A stretch of 64,000 nt of DNA from Luteolibacter ambystomatis (GCF_018137965.1 NZ_CP073100.1:3855754-3919753), one strand, 5' to 3'. Positions 25,471-34,577 are shown, counted from the first letter of the stretch. The notes: a model not told the origin generated them from the sequence alone. Made by a program: numbers and translations.

Positions 25471-26988
25471 ATGTCCAACGACAAGACCGCCATCACCCCG
25501 ACCCGCGCCCAGGACTTCCCCGAGTGGTACCAGCAGGTCGTCCGCGCCGCCGATATGGCGGAGAACTCGGAAACCCGCGGCTGCATGGTCATCAAGCCGT
25601 GGGGCTACGGCATCTGGGAACTCATCCAGCAGCAGCTCGACCGCCGCTTCAAGGCCACCGGCCATCAGAACGCCTATTTCCCGCTGCTGATCCCGCTTTC
25701 CTATCTGGAAAAGGAAGCCGAGCACGCCGAGGGCTTCGCCACCGAGTGCGCCGTGGTCACGCATCACCGCCTGGAAGCGCAGAAGGACGAGGTGACCGGC
25801 AAGACCAGGATGATCCCGACCGGCGAACTCGCCGAGCCCTACGTCATCCGCCCGACTTCCGAAACGATCATCGGCGCGGCCTTCGCCCGCTGGGTGCAGT
25901 CCTACCGCGACCTGCCGCTGCTCATCAACCAGTGGGCGAACGTGATGCGCTGGGAAATGCGCCCGCGCCTGTTCCTCCGCACCGCCGAGTTCCTCTGGCA
26001 GGAAGGCCACACCGCGCATGAGACCATGGACGAAGCCATCGTCGAAACGCGGATGATCCACGGCCTCTACGAAGAGTTCCTCCGCGACCACCTCGCCATC
26101 CCGGTGATCCCCGGGGAGAAGACCGAGAACGAGCGCTTCCCGGGTGCCGACATGACCCTCACCGTCGAAGCGATGGTGCAGGACCGCAAGGCGATCCAGG
26201 CCGGCACCTCGCACTACCTCGGCCAAAATTTCTCGAAGGCGCAGGACATTTCCTTCACTGGTCGCGATGGCACGATCCAGCACGCCCACACCACCTCGTG
26301 GGGCGTATCCACCCGCATGATCGGCACGCTGATCATGGCCCATGCGGATGACGATGGCCTGGTGCTGCCGCCGCGCGTGGCCACCCAGCAGATCGTGATC
26401 ACGCCGGTGACGCCGAAGGAAGACACCCGCGATGCGGTGCTCGCCTCCTGCCAGGCGCTGGCCAGCACGCTGCGCAACCAGAGCTTTCACGGCGAGCCGC
26501 TGCGCGTCCATGTCGATACCCGCGACATCAACGGTGGCGTGAAGAAGTGGGAATGGATCAAGAAGGGCGTGCCGGTCCGCATCGAGATCGGACCTCGCGA
26601 CATCGAGACCCGCAAGGTCTGCCTCCAGCGCCGCGACCAGGCGGTGACCGCGAAGGAGTTCGCCGACAAGGAGGACTTCATCCAGCGCGCCGCCGATATC
26701 CTGCAGGAAATCCACGACTCGCTGCTCGCGAAGGCCACCACCTTCCGCGACGAGAACATCACGCCCTGCGATTCGATCGAAGCCTTCCACGCCCACTGGG
26801 GTCAGGACAACCCGGGTTGGCTCATCACTCCGTGGGCCGGTTCGCCGGAGCAGGAAGACGAGCTTTCCGGCCAGCACAAGATCTCGATCCGCTGCCTGCC
26901 GCTCGACAAGCAGGACGAACCGGACGCGCCCTGCGTGCTCACCGGCGTCCCGACGCGCGGCCGCGCGATCTGGGGCCGGAGTTATTGA
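25471..26988 (+). CDS. proS: Prolyl-tRNA synthetase, archaeal/eukaryotic type (ProS3)
   Basis: 505-residue class II aminoacyl-tRNA synthetase that charges tRNA-Pro. It begins DFPEWYQQVVRAADMAENSETRGCMVIKPWGYGIWE and lacks the long INS editing domain between motifs 2 and 3 found in the bacterial type; it ends in a tyrosine (WGRSY), as type-3 ProRS does. Motif 2 is visible around WANVMRWEMRPRLFLRTAEFLWQEGHTAH. This form also occurs in Thermus, mycoplasmas and several other bacterial phyla. The ATG at 25471 follows an open frame to 25432 that lacks homology. Confidence 0.92.
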   Translation: MSNDKTAITPTRAQDFPEWYQQVVRAADMAENSETRGCMVIKPWGYGIWELIQQQLDRRFKATGHQNAYFPLLIPLSYLEKEAEHAEGFATECAVVTHHRLEAQKDEVTGKTRMIPTGELAEPYVIRPTSETIIGAAFARWVQSYRDLPLLINQWANVMRWEMRPRLFLRTAEFLWQEGHTAHETMDEAIVETRMIHGLYEEFLRDHLAIPVIPGEKTENERFPGADMTLTVEAMVQDRKAIQAGTSHYLGQNFSKAQDISFTGRDGTIQHAHTTSWGVSTRMIGTLIMAHADDDGLVLPPRVATQQIVITPVTPKEDTRDAVLASCQALASTLRNQSFHGEPLRVHVDTRDINGGVKKWEWIKKGVPVRIEIGPRDIETRKVCLQRRDQAVTAKEFADKEDFIQRAADILQEIHDSLLAKATTFRDENITPCDSIEAFHAHWGQDNPGWLITPWAGSPEQEDELSGQHKISIRCLPLDKQDEPDAPCVLTGVPTRGRAIWGRSY

Positions 26989-26999
26989 GCCCGGAGAGC

Positions 27000-27027
27000 A
27001 AAGACATTCCTATCCTTGTTGGAGGTA
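27000..27027. repeat. Degenerate palindromic element after proS
   Basis: CAAAGACATTCCTATCCTTGT resembles a degenerate copy of the 7-bp hairpin unit CACAAGC-ATTCCT-GCTTGTG found at 27778-27797. It lies between proS and the LURP-one-like gene. The match is only partial. Confidence 0.35.
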
Positions 27028-27083
27028 GATGAGAGCCGCTTTGGGCTGACAGACGCGGCATCACGTGTTAGATCCCGCGCATC

Positions 27084-27770
27084 ATGTCTGATGTGAACCC
27101 TTACACCACCCCGCAATCCCAGGTCGTCGCCACGCCTCCGCCACTCTCGAACGACCAGGTGACGAAGGCGCTGACCGGCCTGCAATACCCGCTCCAGCTT
27201 TCCTTCAAGGTCCTCGCTCTCGCCAGCCAAGCCACCGTGACCGATGCCGCGGGCCGCACCGTGCTCTACACGAAGCAGAAGCTCTTCAAGTTCCGCGAGC
27301 ACGTGGAGATCTTCACGGACAACACCCAGTCCTCGCTGCTCGCCGAGATCAAGACCCGCAAGGTGATCGACTGGTCGGCGCGCTACATGTTCACGGATGC
27401 CCAGGGTGGCGCGATCGGCAGCGTCGGCCGCCGCGGCTGGCGCTCGATCTGGCGTGCGCATTACGAGAGCTTCAATCCGGGCGACGAGGTTCCGGACTTC
27501 TCCATCCGTGAGGAGAACCCCGGCGCGAAGGTGATGGACTCCCTGCTGGGCGAGGTGCCGCTGCTGGGACTGCTCAGCGGCTACTTCTTCCATCCCAAGT
27601 ATCTCGCCAGCCGCTCGAGTGGCGAAGGAGCGATGCGACTGACCAAGGAGCCCGCGTTCTTCGAGGGCAAGTTCAAGATCGAGAAACTCACCGATCTGTC
27701 CACGCGCGAGGAGATGAACCTGATCCTCTCGTTCATGATGCTGGTGCTGCTGGAGCGCCGGAGAGGGTGA
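27084..27770 (+). CDS. LURP-one-like / tubby-fold protein, unknown function
   Basis: 228 residues. After a Pro-rich N-terminus (NPYTTPQSQVVATPPPL) the chain is beta-rich: LQLSFKVLALASQATVTDAAGRTVLYTKQKLFKFREHVEIFTD, SSLLAEIKTRKVIDWSARYMFTDAQGGAIGSVGRRGWRSIWRAHYES. That reads like the LURP-one-related/phospholipid-scramblase-like (tubby) barrel. There is no clear long transmembrane helix except LLGEVPLLGLLSGYFF. The function of bacterial members is not established. The assignment is from pattern only. Confidence 0.6.
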   Translation: MSDVNPYTTPQSQVVATPPPLSNDQVTKALTGLQYPLQLSFKVLALASQATVTDAAGRTVLYTKQKLFKFREHVEIFTDNTQSSLLAEIKTRKVIDWSARYMFTDAQGGAIGSVGRRGWRSIWRAHYESFNPGDEVPDFSIREENPGAKVMDSLLGEVPLLGLLSGYFFHPKYLASRSSGEGAMRLTKEPAFFEGKFKIEKLTDLSTREEMNLILSFMMLVLLERRRG

Positions 27771-27777
27771 GCGGCAG

Positions 27778-27880
27778 CACAAGCATTCCTGCTTGTGAGT
27801 GTGGGCGGTGGAGCGCGGAGAGATCCCACGGGCTTTCTCCACGACCCCGCTCCACCCGTGCGCAAATTGGAAACTTGCGC
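27778..27880. repeat. Multi-hairpin intergenic element before the hemB stop
   Basis: Three nested or tandem palindromes fill the gap between convergent genes: CACAAGC/GCTTGTG (27778-27784, 27791-27797), GGTGGAGCG/CGCTCCACC (27807-27815, 27848-27856) and GCGCAA/TTGCGC (27860-27865, 27875-27880). The last arm ends on the first base of the hemB stop codon (CTA, 27880-27882). It may act as a terminator for both genes or belong to a dispersed family. Confidence 0.55.
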
Positions 27881-28866
27881 TACCTCAACCACTCCGCCGC
27901 CTGCTTGGCGAAGTAGGTGAGAATCAGATCCGCGCCGGCACGCTTGATGCCGGTGAGGGATTCCAGCACCACCGCCTTCTCATCCAGCCATCCGGCGGCG
28001 CAGGCGCTCTTGATCATGAGGTATTCGCCGCTCACCTGGTAGGCGGCTACGGGGAGTGTCGTACTCCCGCGCAAGGTGGAGATGATGTCGAGGTAGGGAC
28101 CGGCGGGTTTCACCATCACCATGTCCGCGCCTTCCGCCTCATCGAGCTGGAGTTCGCGGATCGCCTCGCGGGCGTTGCCGGGATCCATCTGGTAGGTCTT
28201 CTTGTCGCCATCCTTCGGAGCGGAATCGAGCGCGCCGCGGAAGGGACCATAGTAGGCCGAGGCATACTTGGCGGTGTAGCTGAGGATGGAAACGTGCTCG
28301 AAGCCGGAGTCATCGAGCGCCGAGCGGATCGCGGCGACGCGGCCGTCCATCATGTCCGACGGCGAAACGATGTCCGCACCGGCGCGCGCGTGGCAGAGCG
28401 CCTGGGCGACGAGGATCTCCACCGTCTCGTCATTGAGAATGTGGATCTCACCAAGACCATCGCGGGCGACCACGCCATCGTGGCCATCCGAGTTGTAAGG
28501 ATCGAGCGCCACGTCCGTGATGACGCAGAGAGATGGATACGCCTGCTTCAGCGCCTCGATCGCACGTGGGACCAGACCGTCATCGTTGTAGGCTTCCTCG
28601 GCGTGCGGAGTCTTGAGGGATTCCTCGATCTTCGGGAACAACACCACGGCATGCACGCCGAGCGCGACCGCCTCGCCAACTTCCTTCACCAGACCCGGCA
28701 GCGACCAGCGGGTGACACCGGGCATCGAGCTGATCGGCGTGTCCTCCGCGTCCTCGTGGATGAAGACCGGCAAAATGAAATCCGAAGCGGACAGCGTGGT
28801 CTCGCGGACCAGCGAGCGGATCGCCGGTGTGCGGCGGTTGCGGCGGGGACGGATCGGGAAGTTCAT
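27880..28866 (-). CDS. hemB: Delta-aminolevulinic acid dehydratase (porphobilinogen synthase)
   Basis: Condenses two 5-aminolevulinate molecules to porphobilinogen. The 328-residue product has both active-site lysines: K200 in SYTAKYASAYYGPFR and K253 in MVKPAGPYLD. The metal-site loop is D118-V-A-L-D122-P-Y-N-S-D-G-H-D (Asp-rich) rather than the Cys-rich zinc triad, which points to the magnesium-dependent class. The N-terminus FPIRPRRNRRTPAIRSLVRET is normal. It lies just downstream of cysS on the same strand, separated by 22 bases, so the two are probably co-transcribed. Confidence 0.96.
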   Translation of the reverse strand: MNFPIRPRRNRRTPAIRSLVRETTLSASDFILPVFIHEDAEDTPISSMPGVTRWSLPGLVKEVGEAVALGVHAVVLFPKIEESLKTPHAEEAYNDDGLVPRAIEALKQAYPSLCVITDVALDPYNSDGHDGVVARDGLGEIHILNDETVEILVAQALCHARAGADIVSPSDMMDGRVAAIRSALDDSGFEHVSILSYTAKYASAYYGPFRGALDSAPKDGDKKTYQMDPGNAREAIRELQLDEAEGADMVMVKPAGPYLDIISTLRGSTTLPVAAYQVSGEYLMIKSACAAGWLDEKAVVLESLTGIKRAGADLILTYFAKQAAEWLR

Positions 28867-28888
28867 GGGATGAAACGGAGTTGAGCCT

Positions 28889-30277
28889 TCAGACCGGCGT
28901 AAGTTCGTAGGAGTCTTTGGCGTCTTTCACCGCCCAGCCGAGTTCGGTGAGCTTGCCACGCAGTTCATCGGACTTCGCCCACTCCTTCGCAAGGCGGGCC
29001 TGCCAGCGTTCCTCGGCGAGGGCGCGGATGTCTTCCGGCACTTCGGCGGCGGCTTCCTCTTCGGGAAGCGTGATGCCAAGCGCGCGCAGCACGCGGTTGA
29101 ACCCGGCGAGCGCCTTGGCCGCCGCTTCGCCTTCCAGCGAAGAAGCCTCGCGCATGCCAGTGAAGAGCCCACCGAGCGCACCCGGCGTGTTGAGATCATG
29201 CGAAAGCGAGTCCCACGCCGCTTGGAACGGCCCGAAGTCAACGCTGTCGAAGCGCGCTTCCGCCGGAGCCTTCGCGGCGAGCGCACGCGCGCCCTTCGCC
29301 AGTTTCGCCAGCGCCTCGCGGGCGCCGTGCAGCGAATCGAGTGTGAAATTGAGCGGCTTCCGGTAATGCGCGCCGATCAACACGTAGCGCACCTCCATCG
29401 CGGTGAAGCCCTTCGCCTCGAGATCGTCGATGGTGTAGAGATTGCCCAGCGACTTCGACATCTTGCCGCCATCCACCAGCAGGTGGGTGATGTGGAACCA
29501 ATGCTCGGCGAAGTGCCCGCCGCAGGCACACTGGCTCTGCGCGATCTCGTTCTCATGGTGCGGGAAGACGAGGTCCACGCCGCCGGAGTGCAGATCGAAG
29601 GTGTCGCCGAGGTATTCCGCGATCATCGCGGAGCACTCGAGGTGCCAGCCGGGGCGACCCTGGCCCCACGGGGATTCCCAGAAGTTCTCACCGTCCTCCG
29701 GCTTGCGCGCCTTCCACAGCACGAAGTCGGAGATACTATCCTTCTCGTACTCGTCCGAGTTCGCGCGGGCGTTCTGGGTCTTGCCCAGGTCCAGCTCGCG
29801 CTGGTCGAGGCGGGAGAGTTTTCCGTAGGCGGGATAGGAGGCGATGTTGAAATAGACCGAGCCGTCCTCGGACGCATAGGCGTGCCCCTTCTCCACCAGC
29901 GTCGCGATCATCGCGATCTGCTGCGGCAGGTGCTCCACGGCACCGGGCTCCACGTGCGGCGGCTGGCAGGCGAGCTTTTCGCAATCGGCGTGGAATTTCT
30001 CCGTCCAGAAGGCGGTGAACTCCGTGAGCGACTTCCCGGCCTTCTGCGAATCACGGATCGTCTTGTCGTCCACGTCCGTAATATTCCGGACGTGAAAGGT
30101 GCGGACGCCGCTGGTTTCCAGCGTGCGGCGGAAAACGTCCTGCAGCACGAAGGTGCGGAAGTTTCCGATGTGCGCGGGACCGTACACGGTGGGGCCGCAG
30201 CAGTAGAACCGGAAGGTGGACCCGTCCAGGGGCTGGAGCTCGCGTTCGCTCCGGCTCAGGGTGTCGAAAAGCCGCAT
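28889..30277 (-). CDS. cysS: Cysteinyl-tRNA synthetase
   Basis: 462-residue class I synthetase charging tRNA-Cys. C27 of the zinc site lies in FYCCGPTVYGPAHIGN; the HIGH-like motif is HIGN (36-39) and the KMSKS loop is GGKMSKSLGN. The zinc ligands continue in HLECSAMI and HHENEIAQSQCACGG. The ATG at 30277 gives MRLFDTLSRSE, the usual N-terminus; a further upstream start at 30319 is not supported by homology. It is the first gene of a probable cysS-hemB pair. Confidence 0.95.
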   Translation of the reverse strand: MRLFDTLSRSERELQPLDGSTFRFYCCGPTVYGPAHIGNFRTFVLQDVFRRTLETSGVRTFHVRNITDVDDKTIRDSQKAGKSLTEFTAFWTEKFHADCEKLACQPPHVEPGAVEHLPQQIAMIATLVEKGHAYASEDGSVYFNIASYPAYGKLSRLDQRELDLGKTQNARANSDEYEKDSISDFVLWKARKPEDGENFWESPWGQGRPGWHLECSAMIAEYLGDTFDLHSGGVDLVFPHHENEIAQSQCACGGHFAEHWFHITHLLVDGGKMSKSLGNLYTIDDLEAKGFTAMEVRYVLIGAHYRKPLNFTLDSLHGAREALAKLAKGARALAAKAPAEARFDSVDFGPFQAAWDSLSHDLNTPGALGGLFTGMREASSLEGEAAAKALAGFNRVLRALGITLPEEEAAAEVPEDIRALAEERWQARLAKEWAKSDELRGKLTELGWAVKDAKDSYELTPV

Positions 30278-30315
30278 GCGCGGATGCAACGGACTGAAAC
30301 GCCGATGGGCAAGTC

Positions 30316-30609
30316 TCAACGGCGGCGGCGCAGCACCAGCAGCAACGATGGCGCCAACAGCAGCAAAGCGGAGGGCTCCGGTACCGGCTGGATCTCCACC
30401 ATCCGCTTCACCGGCATCTTGCCCGCGTCCACCACCTCGATCGGCATCATCAGCGCACCATCGGGGGCAGTGGTGAACGATACGGGTGAAACCACAGGTC
30501 CGGTCGTCAGCGCAGGCCGCCCGTCACGAACCCGACCCCACGCGGCGAAGGCAGGCAAGGCCACCAACGCCACGGCAAGCACGATCGGATGAAACGCCCG
30601 GGGAACCAT
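30316..30609 (-). CDS. Short PEP-CTERM sorted protein
   Basis: 97 residues with an N-terminal signal peptide (about 1-22) and a C-terminal PEP-CTERM sorting signal: VPEPS (76-80), a hydrophobic stretch (ALLLLAPSLLLVL) and four arginines. Such signals are processed by exosortase and the proteins end up at the surface or in the extracellular matrix. Only about 50 residues lie between the two signals, with no recognised domain. Its start faces the gene at 30715 across an AT-rich intergenic region. Confidence 0.75.
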   Translation of the reverse strand: MVPRAFHPIVLAVALVALPAFAAWGRVRDGRPALTTGPVVSPVSFTTAPDGALMMPIEVVDAGKMPVKRMVEIQPVPEPSALLLLAPSLLLVLRRRR

Positions 30610-30621
30610 GAACGCCGCCAA

Positions 30622-30714
30622 AGTATGAAATTTTTAAAAAATATCAATTTATTTTAAATAAATTGCAGGATTGGCGGGCTGGGGATCGAGGCTAGGGTGC
30701 CGGAGGTGATCGCG
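30622..30714. promoter_or_regulatory. AT-rich divergent promoter region
   Basis: The stretch AAATTTTTAAAAAATATC to TTTTAAATAAATTGC (about 30628-30665) is sharply richer in A+T than anything around it and sits between two divergent genes. No -35/-10 pair is certain. It probably holds promoters in both directions and may be bent or bound by a regulator. Confidence 0.5.
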
Positions 30715-31236
30715 ATGATACGGAACGAACGGGTCAGGCAGGTATTGGCAGCAGCGGCCATTCTCGGCGGAGTGCTGGTACTCACTCTGGGCATCCGTGC
30801 GGCGAGCTTCCTTCCCGGTGTGACGGGAGAGTTCTTCGGCATGATCACCGGCGTCCTCTCCACGCCGGTCTTCCTGGAGATTTCGTTCTTCCTCATGGGC
30901 TTCATGATCGTGCTGGCGCTCAACCACTGGCGCATGAAGAAGGAGGGCGACGAGTTCGTGTATCTCGACCAGATCCAGGAACCGGAAACCACCCATCTTC
31001 CCGACCAGGCGAAGTGGGCCATTTATAAAACCAAACCCCTGCCCGGCGAGGAGCCTTCGCTGCTGGTCCAGGCCGAGGGCGCGCTGGAAATCGGCGATCT
31101 CCAGGCTGCCGCCGATGCGGTGGCGGCGATGGAGGAAACCGAGCTTCACCTTCCCGAGACTACCGCCCTGCGGATCCGTCTCGCCCGTGCCAGCGGTCGC
31201 GAAGACCTCGCCCGCAAGCTGGAAGCCGGGCATTGA
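30715..31236 (+). CDS. Membrane protein with tetratricopeptide-like tail, unknown
   Basis: About 173 residues from the ATG at 30715 (an alternative ATG is at 30697). Two transmembrane helices (LAAAAILGGVLVLTLGIRAASFL and VFLEISFFLMGFMIVLALNHW) are followed by a charged cytosolic domain whose end (LLVQAEGALEIGDLQAAADAVAAMEETELHLPETTALRIRLARASGR) reads like one or two TPR helices. There is no family name. Confidence 0.6.
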   Translation: MIRNERVRQVLAAAAILGGVLVLTLGIRAASFLPGVTGEFFGMITGVLSTPVFLEISFFLMGFMIVLALNHWRMKKEGDEFVYLDQIQEPETTHLPDQAKWAIYKTKPLPGEEPSLLVQAEGALEIGDLQAAADAVAAMEETELHLPETTALRIRLARASGREDLARKLEAGH

Positions 31237-31286
31237 AGCGGGATTGCACCGCGCGCGGAATCTGCCATGGAAGTGCGCGAGCGAAC

Positions 31287-31994
31287 ATGATTCCCCTGCT
31301 GTTCAGTTGCGAGCATGCCACCTGCGCGGTGCCCGAGGCATGGCGCGATCTCTTCCGCGGCCATGAGGAAACCGTGGAGTCTCCTGAAGGTTGGGAACCC
31401 GGCGCGCTCAATCTGGCCCAGGGCTTCGCCATCAAGCTGCGCATCCCTCTCGCCCACGGCGATGTCACGCGCCTGCTGATCGATCTGGATGCCGCGGGCG
31501 AGGAACGCTGGAGCCGATTCTCCGCCACGCTCACAGACGCCCAGCGGACGAAGCTGATCGAACGTCATGAGACGAAACATCATGATGTCCTGTGCGCACG
31601 GGCCACGGAACTGCTGCGGCATGTTCCCGCCGTAGTCCATCTGATGGTCCATACCACGCCCGATGACAGCGGCGCGGTGGTGCTGGAAACCAGCAGCCCG
31701 GATACTCCGGCAGCCCGGTGGGCGGACACCTGGGCCCATCTGCTCCGCCAGAATCCGGAGCCGCTCCGTGTCGAAACGCGCACCGCCACACTGCCCGCTC
31801 CCACCGCTTCACTGCGCCTGTTCTTCGGCCCGGCGGCCTACTCCGCCCTCGCCCTGCGGGTATCCCAATCCTTCTTCCTGGAAGGCCGGCCCTGGCGCTG
31901 GGAAAAGCTGAAGAAACACCTCGCAGACACCCTCGCGGCGACGGCCAAGGAGCTCACTGTTTCCCAAGAATCCCCTTCGTCTCCCCAATACTGA
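31287..31994 (+). CDS. N-formylglutamate amidohydrolase-family protein
   Basis: 235 residues of the FGase family, zinc-dependent hydrolases of N-formyl amino acids such as N-formylglutamate in histidine breakdown. Hallmarks are IPLLFSCEHATCAVPEAW (SCEHA, residues 7-11), TRLLIDLDA, KLIERHETKHHDVL and VVHLMVHTT. The ATG at 31287 begins exactly at the conserved N-terminus. No hut genes are nearby, so the natural substrate is unknown. The 3' end overlaps the convergent lipoprotein gene by 41 bases. Confidence 0.82.
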   Translation: MIPLLFSCEHATCAVPEAWRDLFRGHEETVESPEGWEPGALNLAQGFAIKLRIPLAHGDVTRLLIDLDAAGEERWSRFSATLTDAQRTKLIERHETKHHDVLCARATELLRHVPAVVHLMVHTTPDDSGAVVLETSSPDTPAARWADTWAHLLRQNPEPLRVETRTATLPAPTASLRLFFGPAAYSALALRVSQSFFLEGRPWRWEKLKKHLADTLAATAKELTVSQESPSSPQY

Positions 31995-32586
31995 GGCCCC
32001 GCTGCTGCTGCCAATCGATGACTGAAGGAGATGTGAAAACGCGCCGGCGCACATCGGTCTCAGCGTCCGAAGGATGGTCGAAAGTCTTTCCGGATGCCTC
32101 GCGGGCATCCTTGGTGGCAAAGTCGTTGGTCTTGTAGGCCTCGCCACCGCCCTCACGTGCGGCTTTCGTCCCATCGCGCGCGGCCATCCCGCCAAAACGG
32201 GATGACTTCTGGAAACGGCTGCCGTCGGTGTTGCCGGTGTATTCCTTCAGCTCGTAGCTCTTGTTCCCCCACCAGGATTTCTTCTGATACTCGCCGGTCT
32301 TGAATTCCTTCTTGGTCCCCGCGAAGTCGCCTTTGAAATAGGGGGAATCCCGGTCCTTCCTGTCGAAGGAGCTGCGGCGATTCCCCACGGCCTTCCAGTT
32401 GCCCTCGGAATCCTGTTTGTATCCGCCTCCGCCCGCCATGTCATCCGCCCAGGAGTCGGCGCTCCGGATCCTCGCTCCTTGGTTGGCCCGGCTGGTGACC
32501 GCCGGAGACGACGCGCTCTTATCCCCGGCGCAGGAAACGACAAGCGCGGCCACAGCCGGGAGGAGGATTCGCGAAAGCGCTTTCAC
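31954..32586 (-). CDS. Predicted lipoprotein, unknown function
   Basis: 210 residues with a lipoprotein signal peptide ending in VVSC (C19). The mature part is hydrophilic, charged and rich in Gly, Lys, Asp, Ser and aromatic residues (YKQDSEGNWKAVGNRRSSFDRKDRDSPYFKGDFAG), probably disordered or repetitive. There is no recognised domain. Its last 41 bases overlap the convergent FGase-like gene. Confidence 0.68.
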   Translation of the reverse strand: MKALSRILLPAVAALVVSCAGDKSASSPAVTSRANQGARIRSADSWADDMAGGGGYKQDSEGNWKAVGNRRSSFDRKDRDSPYFKGDFAGTKKEFKTGEYQKKSWWGNKSYELKEYTGNTDGSRFQKSSRFGGMAARDGTKAAREGGGEAYKTNDFATKDAREASGKTFDHPSDAETDVRRRVFTSPSVIDWQQQRGLSIGETKGILGKQ

Positions 32587-32639
32587 AGTGCGGCACGTTG
32601 CGCCGCCGGCTCCGGCAGCGCAATCGAAAAGGCGGAGCG

Positions 32640-34577
32640 TTAGAGCGTCACCTGGGCACCCAGTTCCACCACGCGGTTCGGCGGCAGCTTGAAGTAAGCG
32701 GAGGCCGGAGTCGCATTGCGGAGCATCGAGGCGAAGATCGCGAGGCGGAAGCGGTGCTTCGAAGTGCAGGCCTTGCCGGTGACGATCGTCTCGCGCCCGA
32801 GGAAGAAACTGGTGCGGCCCGGATGATAACCGATTTCCGGCGGCATCCCGTCCTTCAACGCCTGGGGCACATCCGGCTCCTCGGCAAAGCCGAAACGCAG
32901 AACCACATTCAGGAAGCCCTGGCCGAGATCCTTGAACTCGAACCGCTCCTCCTTCGCCGCCACCGCCACATCCAGCGTGAGCACGTGCAGCAGGATCAGC
33001 CGCTCATGGATCACGCCGTTGTGCTTGAGATTATGCAGTAGCGGCACCGGCACGGCATCGGCCTGGCCGGTCATGAAAATGGCGGTGCCGCGGACGCGCG
33101 GGATGGTGCCGCGGGCCACCTGGTCGAGCAGGTCGCCGAGCGGGATGCGCTGGCGGGCGAACTGGATCGCGCTGCGGTTGCGCCCCCACGTCCAGGTCGT
33201 CATCAGGAACATCACCGCCGCCGCCACCACCAGCGGCAGCCAGCCGCCATCATGGATCTTCAGCGAATTCGCGGAAAGGAAGGCGACGTCCACTCCTAGG
33301 AAAATGCAGGACAGGATCGCGGCCTTGACCGGCGACCACTGCCAGATCTTGCGGGCAGCCACCCAGAACAGCACCGATGTGGCTGTCATGGTCAGGGCGA
33401 TCGCAATGCCGTAGGCGGCGGCGAGGGCCTCGGAGGACTGGAAGATCACCACCAGCAGCACGCAGGCGATGGCCAGCAGCCAATTCACCATCGGCAGGTA
33501 GATCTGACCCTTTTCCGTCACGGAGGTGTGGAAGATGCGCAGGCGTGGCAGGCAGTTGAGCTGGATCGCCTGGGCGGTGAGCGAAAAGGCACCGGAAATG
33601 AGCGCTTGGCTGGCAATGATGGTCGCGAGCACGGCGAGGATCACCAGCAGCAGATTCAAGCCCGGGAAGCGTGCGGGATCGATCAGGTGGAAGAACGGCG
33701 AGGCGTTCTCTCCGGACATGATCTCCGGGGAGCGCTCAAGCAGGGCGGCCTGGCCGAGGTAGTTCAACACCAGGGCCGGGCAGACGATCGCCCACCAGGC
33801 CATGCGGATCGGGCGGCGGCCGAAGTGACCAAGGTCCGCATAGAGCGCCTCGCCCCCGGTGACCGCGAGGAAGACCGCCGCAAGCAGCGGCAGGCCATGA
33901 CGCCATTCGACCACCAGGAATTTGATCGCAGTGGTGGGCAGGAGCGCCTTGAGCACCATCGGGGTCTGGAGCAGCGAAACCGTGCCGGTGATCGCCAGCA
34001 CCGCGAACCATGTCAGCACGATCGGGCCGAAGAGTTTGCCAACTTTCGCCGTGCCAAAACGCTGGATCGCGAACAGACCGATGAGGATGATGCTGGCGAT
34101 CAGCGGAATGAGGTGCTCGCTTTTCGTAATCGCGGGGACCGCTTCCGTGAGCGGCTTCACCGTTTTCAAACCCTCCACGGCGCTGAGAACCGAGATCGCC
34201 GGAGTCAGCATCCCGTCCGCATAGATGAGCGCCGCGCCAAAGAGGCCGAGCATGAAGAACCATTTCTGGTTCTTCTCCCCGGGCACCGCATTGCGGATCA
34301 GCGCCGCCAGGGCGAGCACTCCGCCTTCACCACGGTTGTCGAGGCGCAGGATCATCCGCAGATACTTGAGGCCCACGATGAACAGCAGCGACCAGACGAT
34401 CAACGAGGCCGCTCCGATCAGATTGAAGGGATTGACCGGTGCGCCGTGTCCGCTGAGGAAGCATTCCTTGAATGCGTACAGCGGACTCGTGCCGATGTCC
34501 CCGAAAACCACTCCCAATGCTCCCAACGCGGCAGCCACCGGCCAGCGCGACGTCGTCCCAGATTCAGCCTGACTCAT
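32640..34577 (-). CDS. kup: Low-affinity potassium uptake protein (Kup family)
   Basis: 645-residue K+/H+ symporter with about 12 transmembrane helices. The N-terminal ALGALGVVFGDIGTSPLYAFKECF is the Kup signature, and the cytosolic C-terminal domain ends about residue 640. The ATG at 34577 (MSQAESGTTSRW) is preferred over upstream starts to 34643 because homology begins there. The gene is divergent from the Skp-like gene, with an AT-rich gap. Confidence 0.93.
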   Translation of the reverse strand: MSQAESGTTSRWPVAAALGALGVVFGDIGTSPLYAFKECFLSGHGAPVNPFNLIGAASLIVWSLLFIVGLKYLRMILRLDNRGEGGVLALAALIRNAVPGEKNQKWFFMLGLFGAALIYADGMLTPAISVLSAVEGLKTVKPLTEAVPAITKSEHLIPLIASIILIGLFAIQRFGTAKVGKLFGPIVLTWFAVLAITGTVSLLQTPMVLKALLPTTAIKFLVVEWRHGLPLLAAVFLAVTGGEALYADLGHFGRRPIRMAWWAIVCPALVLNYLGQAALLERSPEIMSGENASPFFHLIDPARFPGLNLLLVILAVLATIIASQALISGAFSLTAQAIQLNCLPRLRIFHTSVTEKGQIYLPMVNWLLAIACVLLVVIFQSSEALAAAYGIAIALTMTATSVLFWVAARKIWQWSPVKAAILSCIFLGVDVAFLSANSLKIHDGGWLPLVVAAAVMFLMTTWTWGRNRSAIQFARQRIPLGDLLDQVARGTIPRVRGTAIFMTGQADAVPVPLLHNLKHNGVIHERLILLHVLTLDVAVAAKEERFEFKDLGQGFLNVVLRFGFAEEPDVPQALKDGMPPEIGYHPGRTSFFLGRETIVTGKACTSKHRFRLAIFASMLRNATPASAYFKLPPNRVVELGAQVTL

